Assembly (NCBI GenBank): GCA_023333565.1
Contig: JAJKFH010002994.1
Location: 992,001 to 1,056,000, forward strand
Origin: Puffinus mauretanicus
Taxonomy: Eukaryota; Chordata; Aves; Procellariiformes; Procellariidae
Direction: 5' to 3'
DNA length: 64,000 bases
Each line of letters begins with the position of its first letter. Position 1 is the first letter of the stretch. Below, piece after piece: positions 1-11,535 of the stretch. The notes beneath the pieces were generated by a model, which ran no database searches, was not told the DNA's origin, and saw only the letters and a list, made by a program, of their open reading frames with translations. The position numbers were made by a program, and so were the translations under genes.

Positions 1-3000
1 GGCTTACCCAATGAAGCATGGTAAAAATAAGCAGAGCTGAAGGCAGATACTCAGCTGATCTCAGAAAACACCAATTGGGTAGCCCTGCTATAGAGAGAAG
101 AAATAAAGCTGGGAGAGAAAAGTTTTCAGCTGTTAGTAACTGTTCCTTACATAAGACACATTTCGCCAAATCTATCAATGCAGCACTTCTTCAAGGTCTC
201 CGTTATTCCCATGCAAAAAAGGGAATGTTTAGGGCTGCAGAAGCTGCCATCTGGCAGGTCCTGCTGTATCTGTGAGTTTGTTCAACGCTTATACAGGGCC
301 CTGGTCTGAGTGGTCTCTTGGTGCTACTAAAGGATTGCTGTTAAATAACAGAGCACTATTTAACTTGCAAAGTCAATTAGTACACAAGCAAAGTTGGGTT
401 TATGTTTGCTTTTTTTTTAAATTTAAAAACACAAAAGCTTATTGAAGGATCAACAGATGACAAATAGGACAAGAGTCAAGCTGTTATTGGTGAATGGGGA
501 CAACCAAATCATTCTGAACTTGCAATGTAACATGTTGACTGAAAATGCTAGAATTGGACTGATCAGCAAATGCCTGTAAGACTAGCAAGGCTAATGAGAA
601 CAGCAGGACAGGGGATATCTTTAACGACCAGACTCTACATCCTAAAATTCTTTCATTTCAGTTACTATGAAATTCCAGTGCTTCTCTGATAACATCTAGA
701 AGGCAAACGTTACCACAGCACAATCTCCAAGGAAGCAAATTTCAAAATTGAAGTGACCTTTGAAATATTTGCCTACATCACTTTTGCCAAGAAACTTGGG
801 GTAGTTTCTTTTTTCATCATTGCCGATTCTCAACTTTTGGCAAATGGCACGTGTTAGGTTGTTATTATTAGTAGCAGTATTTTAAATTAGTGCCTGAGAA
901 TCCATTTGTACTTTGGTATTGAAGGAATCTGAAAGGAAAAAAAAAAAAATTAAAGAAAAATGAAAAAAAATACCCCCCCACTCGGAAATTAGACTTAGCT
1001 AGCTAGCGTGCCTGGATTCAATCTATAGCTCCTCAGAAATCACAAGCCAGTGGAAGATTAACTCAAAATCATGGCATGGGAATGCATATGGAATTCTCAT
1101 TCTGCTTACAGGAGGGTAAATTACATTTTTTTAATCTCTGAAGCTTGGTTGATGTTTCAGTTAGTCAGTGGCTGAAGTATCTGCCCAGCCACCTCCTGTT
1201 TACATACAGATGGGACGGATTGCTCCATTTACATCAGCCTTTGCATAAGACAATGTGTCCTCAACTCTCGCTCACTCACAGTGAGAATCCTCTACCTCAA
1301 TACCAACGCTGTCCACACTTTTCAAAAGTGAAGGCACCCTTCACCTACATTCCCTGAAAAAAAATTTTACTGACAGGGTTACAGTTCCTTGGGGACACAG
1401 ACAATTGCTTTCTTATTTCACACCCCTTGGATACATGCATCTAACACCAGATGTCCATGGAATATTTCATTCTATAGAGGGCTACCAATTTCCCTCATCA
1501 TTTTTCAATTAACAAGCGATTATGTTTAGCATTGGCCAGGACATGGGGTGTTATGAGCACACTGTGAAAAATTTCAGAAGAAAAGTTGTACCACAAAGTC
1601 ACACATCATACGAGAATACTGACACAAACTTTAAAAACAATCATCATTTTTGTGACGACCTTCCCCCACATAAACCAAGACAACCTCAGATTCGGACAAA
1701 CCACAAAATGCTGCCCAAGCTACGAACGCTTTGCTAGCAAAATATAACGTACCCCTCCCCCAGATAACTTGGCCTTGCCTATACTAATCCAGCTGTTTTA
1801 TTTTGTGAATTGGAGTCTAAATGCATAGGCAAAAGAACCACATGATTTTAGATTCACCGATGCACAAGAGGATTTTCTCTAATAATCCTATTCATCATTA
1901 CAGAAGCTAGATGTGTGAACGATGATCCCCTAATATCCTCCGGGGAGAGCTGAGAGTCTCAAATTCAACAGGCCATTCAGGGGGTTGCATCTGTGGATCT
2001 CAGAAATATGATTAAGTGCATTAACTAGAGGAAACTGCTTTTCCTTTCTTCCCTTTTAATGAACAGCTCAGAGTTCAGAATGTAGGAAAAAGACACAAAG
2101 TGCCTGAAAACAGTCAACAATGCATCAAAAGAAGCTGGATACTTCATCCTGAGTTTCTTCACGCTACTTGCAAACTATATGGCTAGCAACAGATTTTACA
2201 TCCTCTCTCTCATATCTTAACCTGAAAGGCTAAGAGGAAAAGGTCACACTTACCTCACAGAACTGAGGATCTCCTGGCCTGGACAAAACCACACAAAAGG
2301 CCAGCAAATATTTTGACACGTCCAAGGTGGAACCATGCCAATTTACACCAAGGCAGGATCCACCCCCTTTTACCATCAGCTCAATAGACAAGTCTCCCAT
2401 TGTGAGTGTATAAATATAAAGTTTTATATTAACTGAGTTAATGATGTCATGGCTAGTAACTCTTCCCTCCTGACTTTCAAGTTATTTCCCCATGTTTTTC
2501 ACAGGTCATAAATTGCAAGTTCTGCTAACCAGCAGTGGTAACAATATGGGTTTTTTCCCTTTTCTTTCCCTTTCTCACTTTATTCTCTTCCCATAATGAG
2601 TTTTAGTTATATGAAAAAATTATATTGATTGTGACTATATGCAAAATGTCCATCAATCAAATCCCTGCAAAGTTTAAAAACTGTAAGCTGTCAGTAGCCT
2701 ACAGCACTGTGCGCCTTGGGCCACTCCTGCACTTTGCAGTTTCTGTATCACAGCTTTGCCCACAGCCTTTCGAGACATTCAAGACCGACAAATTACAGTG
2801 CAAAGTTCATAGCAAGAAGCACTCTGGTGAGGTCTCTGATAAAAAGAATGTGAAAGATCAAGCAGAAAACCTGCTTTCAAATTTTTTTTAGCTGATGTTG
2901 AAGGACAAATCTCAGTAAGCACCGTCGAGTCTAGAAGAGAGGCAACCAACAGCTCAACTTCTCAAAAAAGTCACCAGTTATGCCACTCTGACTTAGTTCT

Positions 3001-5191
3001 CAGTAAAACATCCAGATCAAAGGAGCAAGTTGCTTGAATTTCTCTCTCTCACGGTTTACATTAATTAAGTACTACTTAATGCAATATGATGTGTTCACCA
3101 TTGTATTCTAAAGAAAGTCAAGCAACACTGAAATACTGTTCTCATGGCAAAGTTACTTGGCTATATTACATATCCTACATATGTCATCATACAGGTTTAA
3201 CATATGGGTCATTCTAACTGCGTAAATAGGGACTAACTTCATCGAAGCCAGCAGAATTGTGCTGCCATATAGTCAGTGTGAGATGAGAAATGGGGCTGCT
3301 GCCCTCATACCTCAGCTATCTGACTGGAACTCTGGACTATGTAACGGAGGAGGCTCTTTCTAAGAGGCGGAGAAGTGAGAAGGAAAAGCAATGTTAATAG
3401 CATGCAGAAGAGTTTGCATTTCTTGACTTTGAACCACATAAGTTACTTCAGAAACATTGAGACATGCTGGAGTTGGAGAGTGTTTTTCTCTTACACTTTG
3501 CAAGGTGAAAAGGTGACGGTGAAGAGAAGGCAGAGCAATGGCGTGGCCTTTACCAGTCCCACCAGAAACTGCTATCAATGCCGTATTCCTTTCCTATGCT
3601 TTACTCCTTTTGCTAGCTAAAGAGTCTACAGCACGTAGCATAATTCCTGTTACAGGAAGGAGAAGTTAATGCTGAATCTGGAGAAGCCAGGGAAGTATCA
3701 AGAGATTTCCAACAGCTGACGGCTGCTCTGGAGGAAAATCCAGCTGCTCCTTTCCATGCAGTGACCTGTTAAAGTTGGAACAGCAAATTTCCAAACCAGT
3801 CTGTAGCCATGCCTGGAACAATGAAGCGTAAATAAATTAAGTTCTTATCTCGGAAAAGCTTATGAGTGTCTCACTCCGAATGCAAGCTTTTCAGGAAATG
3901 GGGGAGGGGGAGAAAACCTTCCAAAAATTCTGCACTAAAATCATTTATACTTTTTGCAGTCAGAGAAGGAGAAAGGGAAAAAATGAATAAGAGCATAGCA
4001 ACCTTTTGTCAGACAGAACAAGTAATGCTGTCTTTAGGGGAGCAGGAAAAGTTCTTTAGACTCTGGCACTCACCCTTCATTAAAGGTAGCAGGAATTCGA
4101 CCGCATACATGTACAGCTATGACTGGCACAGGCTTTCTGTTTGAGCACAACCAGCGATTCCCCTACATAAAAATCCACTGAAGAGTAACTAGTTCTGCTA
4201 ACAGCAGCGCATATCCTGCATATAGGGTCTCAAAATGATACATGCACAAAGTCATGCCAGTTCCAACCCCAAAAGTTTATGTTCCCACCAGCCGAGGGAA
4301 CAGGCTGGCAGGGAGACAGGCAGGGCAGGGAGGTGACTTCAGCAGCGCGCTTGCTCCGCAGCAGAGCTGGACTTTCTTAAACTGCAGTCGTTTGCCCTGT
4401 CCTTTGAAAGGATGCAACTTTCAAACAACTGTTAACGCCTGGAACATCTTTCAAATGCTTTCACATTTTATGTGGACATCGACTGGTAGCAGTGGCTCCA
4501 ATGCTTGCTGCAAGGGTTACAGAAAGGGAACGTTAAAGAAGGCTTGCAGCGAAATTAGGCAGCTACGTTCGTTAGGCAAAGATCTCAAAGTAACAAACAC
4601 CTGAATTAAAAGTTTAAGGGCTACTGAAAATTGCTTATAACATGACTATCGGAAAGCTATCTTCTTGCAGACCACAGCAAAACCAAAGTTAAGCCTGCTG
4701 CTTTTACCTGGGGATAAACCATACCACATGAAAACAGAGTGCAGAATGTATAGACAAAGAGCAGTTATGACATGAAACAAATGTCTCCTGAATTCAGTCA
4801 TTTCCCACAGGGAGTAAAAGTTAATCACATAACCTAAAGACCAGGCAACTGCATTTAAAAGTAATGATGCAAACCATTCTTGAAAAATAAAAACTAGATC
4901 TTTGCCTGTCCTTAGATTTTGACATTAAGACCATTATTTCAGTTTGACCTCTATGTCACCTAAGATAGAAAAAAAAAAAATCCTCACTATCATAAAACAG
5001 TACTGCTACAGACACTTGTATTACATTTATCTTACAGTTTTGTGAAAATATTTCTCCCAAGAACTCTGTTAATTATCTAGTGCTTTCTTAACTAACCAGA
5101 GGTTCTCAGCAAAAAGAAAGACCAAAACTTGCAATCCAAAATTTTTAATTCCGGACTAAGTTTTCAGATGAAAACTACTAAGACTTTGGCC
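1..5191. other. Noncoding stretch, no gene recognised
   Basis: No open frame here exceeds 120 codons (the longest is 4242-4604, plus) and none resembles a known protein. The sequence is AT-leaning with short homopolymers, such as an A run near 937-949 and another near 4970-4980. I see no tRNA, rRNA or datable repeat. Around 4320-4570 it is locally richer in CpG and G+C and could be regulatory, but nothing specific supports that. It is best read as intronic or intergenic DNA. Confidence 0.6.
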
Positions 5192-5208
5192 GGGGAGGGT
5201 GGGGCGGG
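5192..5208 (+). other. Tight G-quadruplex motif and GC box
   Basis: Four G runs of 4, 3, 4 and 3 bases are separated by single-base loops (A, T, C). This is the arrangement known to give the most stable parallel G-quadruplexes. The same bases contain GGGGCGGG, the classic binding site of SP/KLF zinc-finger factors. It stands alone in AT-rich DNA, with no CpG island or promoter visible beside it, so a regulatory role is inference. Confidence 0.7.
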
Positions 5209-7649
5209 CTGGAAAGGCAATTCAGTAACTTTTAAATTTAGACTAAATGTCAGCTCTCTCCCTTAAAAACGTCAAAGGCAAATGTTCAAACATCCTCCCT
5301 AACGCTAATTTTATTAATACTGTCAGCAATTCTCAGTATCTCAATCTAATACAGTGAGTCAGGCAGCAAATCAATCCAATTGCCAAATCTCCAGAGGGAA
5401 AGAAACAACAGAGGAAGCAGGCCAAAGAGATTGCTGATAATGGATATTTAGTCTTTATGTGGGACAAATACTTTGCTACTTCCTCACACTCCTTTTGCTC
5501 TGTTACACTGGGGGCACTCAGTTAGTTGTGGTTTAAATGCCTAAATATAGCCCTTTAGATTACACTGCCTAGAATTTTTATATGGGAAGAATTCCTGCCT
5601 TCCACTCCCCGAGCGGATTCGCAGCTGACTCGCTGTCACCGAGTTTGGGGTCTGTGACTTTCCCGGGTGGAACAAGCGATGCTGTACGGTGAGTAAACCT
5701 GAGAGCTCGGCCAGGGAACGCCGTGCTGCTGGAGCTTTTTTCCTCCGGCAGCCCATTGAACACAAGTACACCTCTATGACCACACCTGCAGGTCTCCATT
5801 ATAGCAAAGAGCCATTCCACACACACCAAAATTCAACAATTTCTTGACAGTGACACTGAGGAAGATTACAGCTGAGACCACAGGAGTCACTTGTTGAACA
5901 AGCTACTGAAACAATCTGGCCATGAAAACTGGGTTTACCCCTTTGCTCTTGTTGGTAGAAAAGAAACCAAACGATGGGGTTTATGTCCTGGACAAAGAGA
6001 ACGTGCCCAGCACCCCAGGGCCTTTAGAGCCTTTCCGGACAGTTTTGATTTTAACAGCTTGGCAGGACACGATGGCATATACTGACATCCTACTCCCCCC
6101 AGACAGACATATTTCCTCTGAAGCACTGCTATATGCAAGTCATCAGTCCCTGCCTGGATTGCAAGCGTAGGATTTACCTGCCCTAATTTAGGCACCTGCA
6201 AGTTAGACATTTAAGTCCAAGCTAGTCACCCTGGCCTCCCTTCATGCTCAAAGGCAAAGAGCGGGTGGCTCTCGTCACTCTGCGACAGACCTCCAGGCTA
6301 GTTCATACAGTCTGGAGGAACCGATTTCTCTGCATTGACTGTGCGGGGAGCATAGCGCAACTCCACCTTTCAGATTTCCGCCCAAGGAGCTCACAGCCAT
6401 ACATGGTATACGTTAACCTTTGCTTTTTATGTTCTTTGCTACCAACTTTTTATTCATGCCTCCAGCATATAAAAGATTTTCAGCTCTTAAAACGAACAGG
6501 CAGCTAGGGTTTCCAATGCAGCATTAATGAAAAACGCAATGCAGAAGAGTTTGAGACCTGCTGGGCACCGAATGGCTAATAAACATAGTTGCATTTTCTT
6601 GCCAGCATTATTTTTCCTGCTTGGTTATGTTTAGTTAAGGGACTAACGAGAAGCTTCTCCACATGCCTGCACGTGGAGGTTTTATTTCCTTTTCATGTGG
6701 GAATGAGGCTCGTGTTTGATTTGCACTGACCCTTCTTCCCACACAATGCCAGATCTCTATCGCCTTGGCTGCAGGCCACACGTTGCGGTTTGAAACGTGG
6801 TCCCTCAGGTAATTATCTGAGGAACATTTACATGGAAATCGATGGTACAAACTCACAGCTGTCAGCCTGGGCTCCGAGTTTGGCTGAGCCAGAAAGGGAT
6901 TCAAAGAGAAAAGTCAGCTTCTAAATATAAATTAAGGGTTGGGGTTTTTTTCTTCTTCCTTATGGATTTTTAAGAGGCAGAAGTGAGGGAAAGGTGAAAA
7001 CTGGTTGTTCTTGGTGGGACAAACCTTAGATCCCTCAAGATGTCTGAAAATTTTGATCAAATTACTTTGTGCCTTCAGCTGTTATCATGCAGGGCTGGGC
7101 ACTCTTTCAAAGGGAAATTGCACAGAGACTAAAGCATACGCTCATTGGCACGAAAGATCAAGTCATCTGTTAAAAGTATTTGTACTTCTTTGAGAAAGTT
7201 AAAATGTTTTACACCAGTTATTGTGTTAAAGCACTACAGTAAAAATAATCCAGTAAACCCAAACACAAAGTGCAAAATTAATAGGTAGGATATCCGCTGA
7301 TTCACTACCTTATTTCTTAGCTGGGCCTCCAGTACATATAACCCTGGGGCTTTCTCTTGCCATACTTGGGTTGACTTCAATCAGTGTCCTTAAGATTCTT
7401 CCTTCCAATTTCCCAGGTTCTTTTATACTTTCTTCTGGTGGGAAAACCACATTGGTACAGACTCACCCAGCAGGGAGGCTGAGTTTTTGGGAATGACCAA
7501 GGCAGTTCTATAAGTTAAAAAATGAAAAGGTTTCCCTATTTTCAGAGAGGTTTTACAATGCGTCACTCACAAACATACCATCCAAAGGGCAAAATCTTGT
7601 TAATTATTCACTTATCAAGGTGATTTCTAAGTTTCTGATTACCCAAGCC
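5209..7649. other. Noncoding stretch, no gene recognised
   Basis: Open frames are 91 codons or shorter and overlap one another on both strands. A patch at 5580-5790 is richer in CpG than its surroundings and contains a good splice-donor-like site, GTGAGT, at 5689, but no convincing acceptor or protein match goes with it. Around 6186-6216 a short motif about 'taggcacct' recalls an old interspersed sauropsid repeat; I cannot assign it. The rest shows nothing distinctive. Confidence 0.5.
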
Positions 7650-8790
7650 ACAATATCTTGAGAGCACTTAGAGAGTCTTCTGGTGCGCCACCGGCAAACA
7701 TGTTCAAGAGCTTTTGGAGGACAATGTGAGACCAGGAGTCTGGGCAGAGGGGAAGTGTGATGCTTATCTTTAAAAAAGGAAAACAGAAGCCAGCCATTTT
7801 TATATCAATAACCAGAAAAATGCAGCAGTAAATAATCAGACTATTTCTAAGCATCTAGAAGATAACAATCAAATCACTTAACAGCCAACATGCATCTGTC
7901 GAGAACAAATCACGTCAAACTAATCTAATTTCCTTCCATGATGAAATAGCAGGCCCCTTGAGAACAGAATCAAAATAGTAGTTTGCACATATCTTGATTT
8001 TGGTATGGCTTCAGTCCTAGTTTTTTTGTGACATTTTTGTAAGGCAACTAAGGATGCAGAGTCTGCACGAGTCTGCTACAGGGGACATTGGCAAACTGAT
8101 CACAGAATCACGCAGCAGCTATCAAAGGTTTCCTGTCAAAGTGAAAGGATGTACTGGAGTTCCATAGGGCTCCACCTCAATTCAGGTTCTGCTCTGTGTT
8201 TTAGGAACAGTGAAAATAAAGAACAAACTCTAATACAAAACGCAAACCTTATACAAATACAATAATTAATAACATGGCAATGAGCAAACATTAATGTTTG
8301 TATTGAACAAAACAATATAGTAAAAAAGAATCCATAGCATAATCTGAAGCAAAAATGCAGATTTTTAAATTGGAGGAGTTGCCTGAATAAAGAGAATGAC
8401 TTTCAAAATGAGCAAGAATCACAAGTTAGACCAATTGCATCTTCACAGGATGAAGAATGCCTGGATAAGCACTGGTTCTGAAGAAAAGGTCCTCATGTTA
8501 TAAAGGATGACAAGTTAAACTTTAGACACCAATACCACACTATCATGACCAAGGTGAGCCCCACACGGGGCTGCATGATGGGCACATAGACAACAGAAAT
8601 AAGGGCTCTGCTGTCCTCAGCACAGATAAAGCCTCAGCTATACACAGCTTCAGATATTTCACTCCATGTAAAATCGATCCCCTTTAGTTTTGTGTGAAAC
8701 AGAAAATAATTCAGTTTAGCATCTGTCTAGAGAGATACCACTGCAGCAACAGCAAGCATGGTAAAGGCAACTTGCCTGATCAAAGCCCGG
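7650..8790 (+). mobile_element. Ancient CR1 LINE relic, reverse-transcriptase (ORF2) region
   Basis: This is a decayed copy of a chicken-repeat-1 type non-LTR retrotransposon, a family that moves by target-primed reverse transcription. Landmarks of the ORF2 reverse-transcriptase region follow in the right order on the plus strand. They include a stretch reading IFKKGK near 7766-7783, the segment at 7849-7866 (aagcatctagaagataac), the segment at 7914-7933 (gtcaaactaatctaatttcc), the later segment at 8501-8520 (taaaggatgacaagttaaac), and traces of the region past the polymerase to about 8780. The frame is broken by many stops and indels, so it cannot encode an enzyme. The landmarks match the CR1 family abundant in turtles and crocodilians better than the young avian CR1 subfamilies, which suggests an insertion older than modern birds. 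Neither end is intact and the boundaries are approximate. Confidence 0.75.
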
Positions 8791-11089
8791 GGACCCCGGC
8801 AGCGTTGTGTAGCTTACCCTGAAGCCTACTGATATATTTGTCCCTTAGATCTCCAGCAAGCCTATTCTTGACTGTTGTCTACAAGGACCCTCACCTACTT
8901 ACTGCCTCCCTGCTAGTGAGCTAGGAATGCAAAAGTGGTTCTGAAGCAAAAGGGGGAGTGCTAGATGCCGCAGGCTGATGTCTCCCCTTACTCACTGCTG
9001 CAGGCTGGAGAAGCACGGGCAGGCGTCTCATCAGCCTGCACATCCCAAAGGAAGCCCTATCAATGCAGAGCTTCCTGACAGCTCCTGGCCTCTCTCTGGA
9101 ATGTGTTTAATTTAAAAGAGAAAAAGAGGGAAAGAGGTGGGAGCAGGGGGAGAAGAAAGGAAGAAAGATTCCAGGCCTAAGATTTATGGAGAGTCAGGTC
9201 AGTGGGAAGAGGGAATTAATAACTAAGGGTTATGGGGTTTTGTGTGCGGATGATGATAACTGGGCTTCACTCGGAAATTCACAAGATATAACTGGTAACA
9301 GGGGATGAACACAAAGCAACCAAACCCATCTGTCTGGCTGGATCCAAAACTGATGCTTGCTGGTACACCGGTGCATATATATTCCTTCTCCCTGTTTCTT
9401 TTTCCAGAAAAAGATGAGTTTGAGGTTGGTTGGGGGTTGAGGGTGTAATTTGCTTCTTTCAATATTTTCCAACGGCAGATCTGGGAAGAAGCAGAGACTA
9501 CCCCTAATTCTAAACGAATTGTTAGTTGCTCAAGTGATCAAAACTGAAGCAACAACAAGGGCTTCAAATAACATAATTATATGCACTAATACCAACAAAG
9601 ACAAACATAAACAATTCGTATCACCTTTATATCCACATTCCCAAATCTTCATCTCAAAAGAGGAACAAGAAGAGCCAGGGTGAAACCTCCACTTCCTGTT
9701 ATTGCACTAGATTAGGCTAAATAAATGCAGAACTAAAATTAAGCATTACTATCACTTGTAGACTCATGCTTCCCATCGATGCAGCTCCCAGCCCTGAGCA
9801 GAACTGGTCCATCACCTGCAGTATCACAGCTCTACATTTCAGATTTCATAGTCTGCAGGCATTCGCTTCTGTTTGGAAACTGCTCTCATCAGCCATCCAC
9901 TTCCACTAAAGAGCTAACACTTCCTGCAATCTGAAGCATTAGAGGATAGCAAGTCCAGTGGTTTTAACCAGTTTTAATCCCACATTGTGGCCACTGAGTC
10001 TCTAGGCCAGGCTGCAGCCTATACTGCAGCTCAAGGGGTAAACTCTCAGACCTCTATAAATTGCTTATGAGAATGCAAGGGATTTACAGTCACTGATTGA
10101 CTATGAATGAATCAGATGATCTAATTTCTACCACAGAGGTCCATAAAGTTACAAATGAAAAGGTGCAGGAACACCTTCTCGTTTTTAGAGAAGACGGAAG
10201 GCATGGATAAATCAGCCCTTTCAGAGTTTCCGCTCTGCATGAACAGAGCGGACAGGACAACAGCTTCACATTTCATAGCATGAATACTTGTAGCTTTTTT
10301 TTTTTTGGAACTAATTAAAAACCCCACTGAAATGCAGGAACGCACTCAATCATTTTGAAACCATTTCACCAAGTGTCATCCACCCTGAAGAATGTTCCAT
10401 CTACTAGGACAGACCCGACACCAAGAAGGCATTTATTTCTCTCCTCCTCTTTCTTTTCTTCTGTCTGGAGATAAGCATTACAGCCTGAGCCGGCCACGGG
10501 AAGGAGAGACGTTCAGACTCTTTAATCAGTGAAACACCAGACTCTTTTTTTTAAACTCTGTTATGGAGGAGTCTCGTGTTTGAACGTGACAAGGACTGCG
10601 TATTCTTGCTGAACCCAGGAACTCTCAGGTGGCCTGTGCCTCTCATTAAAGAGTCTCAGCGCTCCTTGACTGAGAGCTAAAAGCTCACATTACTTGAAGA
10701 TGACCTCAACTGAAGTATCGTCTGCTGGGTTAGTTAGCAGCTGTCAGGCACCCTGCTCACAAAACCGATATTTAGTATTCCACTGCAGTTTTTATTAATG
10801 ATATCCCATGAAAGGTACAATAGCATCCTGTATCTCCGAGTCAAACACTGGAAAACCCGCACTAAGAGACAGTCAAGCACAAATATTAGGTACGATAAAG
10901 AGAACAGAGATCTGCCTATGCTTTTTTCTTTTCTTTATGATAAAGAGAAACTCGATTACAAAGAATTAAAAGGAAGGCAGCGTGGTTTTACGGCTTGGTC
11001 TGTTGGAAGCCAAAAAAGAATCAGATTAAGAACAAATTGCTTAATTTATTATGTATGTTTCTATGAATCTCGCAGCCCTGGTATCTGAA
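8791..11089. other. Noncoding stretch between two CR1 pieces
   Basis: No gene is recognised; open frames do not exceed 96 codons. It holds the purine tract at 9114-9168 and short T or A runs (for example a T run near 10297-10307). If the CR1 pieces on either side came from one insertion, this stretch would be later inserted DNA, but I see no terminal repeats or tail that would show this. Confidence 0.5.
9114..9168 (+). repeat. Purine-rich low-complexity tract
   Basis: About 55 bases are almost entirely A and G, with one T near 9138 and one C near 9144, and no fixed repeat unit. Long purine/pyrimidine tracts can adopt triplex-like structure, but the interruptions make that uncertain here. Confidence 0.7.
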
Positions 11090-11225
11090 CAACCTAATAA
11101 TATTATCCTCCCAATTCCCTGTGAAACAGGAACATGTAATCCCCATTTTACATACAGGGAAACAAAATGCCTTGACCAAGATCACAGAGTCTGTGTCAGA
11201 AAACTGCACTTTCAAACAGCATGTA
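11090..11225 (-). mobile_element. MIR-like SINE relic
   Basis: This reads as the reverse complement of the conserved part of a MIR (CORE-SINE), an old tRNA-derived, non-autonomous retroposon. Visible in order are 'atccccattttaca' (about 11138-11151), a degraded 'gggaaac' step, 'ccttgaccaagatcacag' (about 11170-11187), and then the 'agtctgtgtcag' segment that matches the sauropsid form of MIR. The 3' part lies to the left. It has no coding capacity. It directly abuts the old CR1 3' end that starts at 11226, so the two may be nested. Confidence 0.7.
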
Positions 11226-11535
11226 GTTAAGCCATGTAACAGCTTGCCACAGATGTTGCACTTGACCAAATTTTTCACAGATTCAAAAAGGGTTGGACCA
11301 AGTCACAGAAAAATGCATTGAGGGCTACAAAATGGAAAGAAATCAGCTCACAGCTAAGGACATGCCTAAGACATAGCTTGCTGGATGCGGGCTGGCAGAG
11401 TAGTCAGAAGTATTACTACACACTTGCCTTTTTACTCACACTTTTCCATAGGCATCAGCTCCCAGCCACTGTCAGAGACAAGAACCGGGGCTAGACGGAT
11501 ATTTGATCTGATCCAATGTGACCAATATGATCCCT
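11226..11535 (+). mobile_element. Old CR1 LINE fragment: end of ORF2 and 3' UTR
   Basis: The plus strand carries the end of a CR1-family ORF2. A degraded 'gttaagccatgtaac...cttgccacag' segment stands for the usual 'aactcactgccaca' region, followed by 'gattcaaaaagggttggac' (11280-11298). It then runs into the 3' UTR, where 'ccactgtcagagacaag' (about 11466-11482) and 'ggctagacggat' with 'tgatctgatcc' (to about 11514) match the terminal block shared by sauropsid CR1 and the L3-like LINEs. The terminal short repeats are eroded. It lies on the same strand as the reverse-transcriptase relic at 7650-8790 and is of similar age, but whether it is the same insertion is unknown. Confidence 0.75.

Noticed and set aside
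6186..6216. Short motif like the repeated 'taggcacct' elements of reptile genomes
   Set aside because: Too short to assign to any family by eye.
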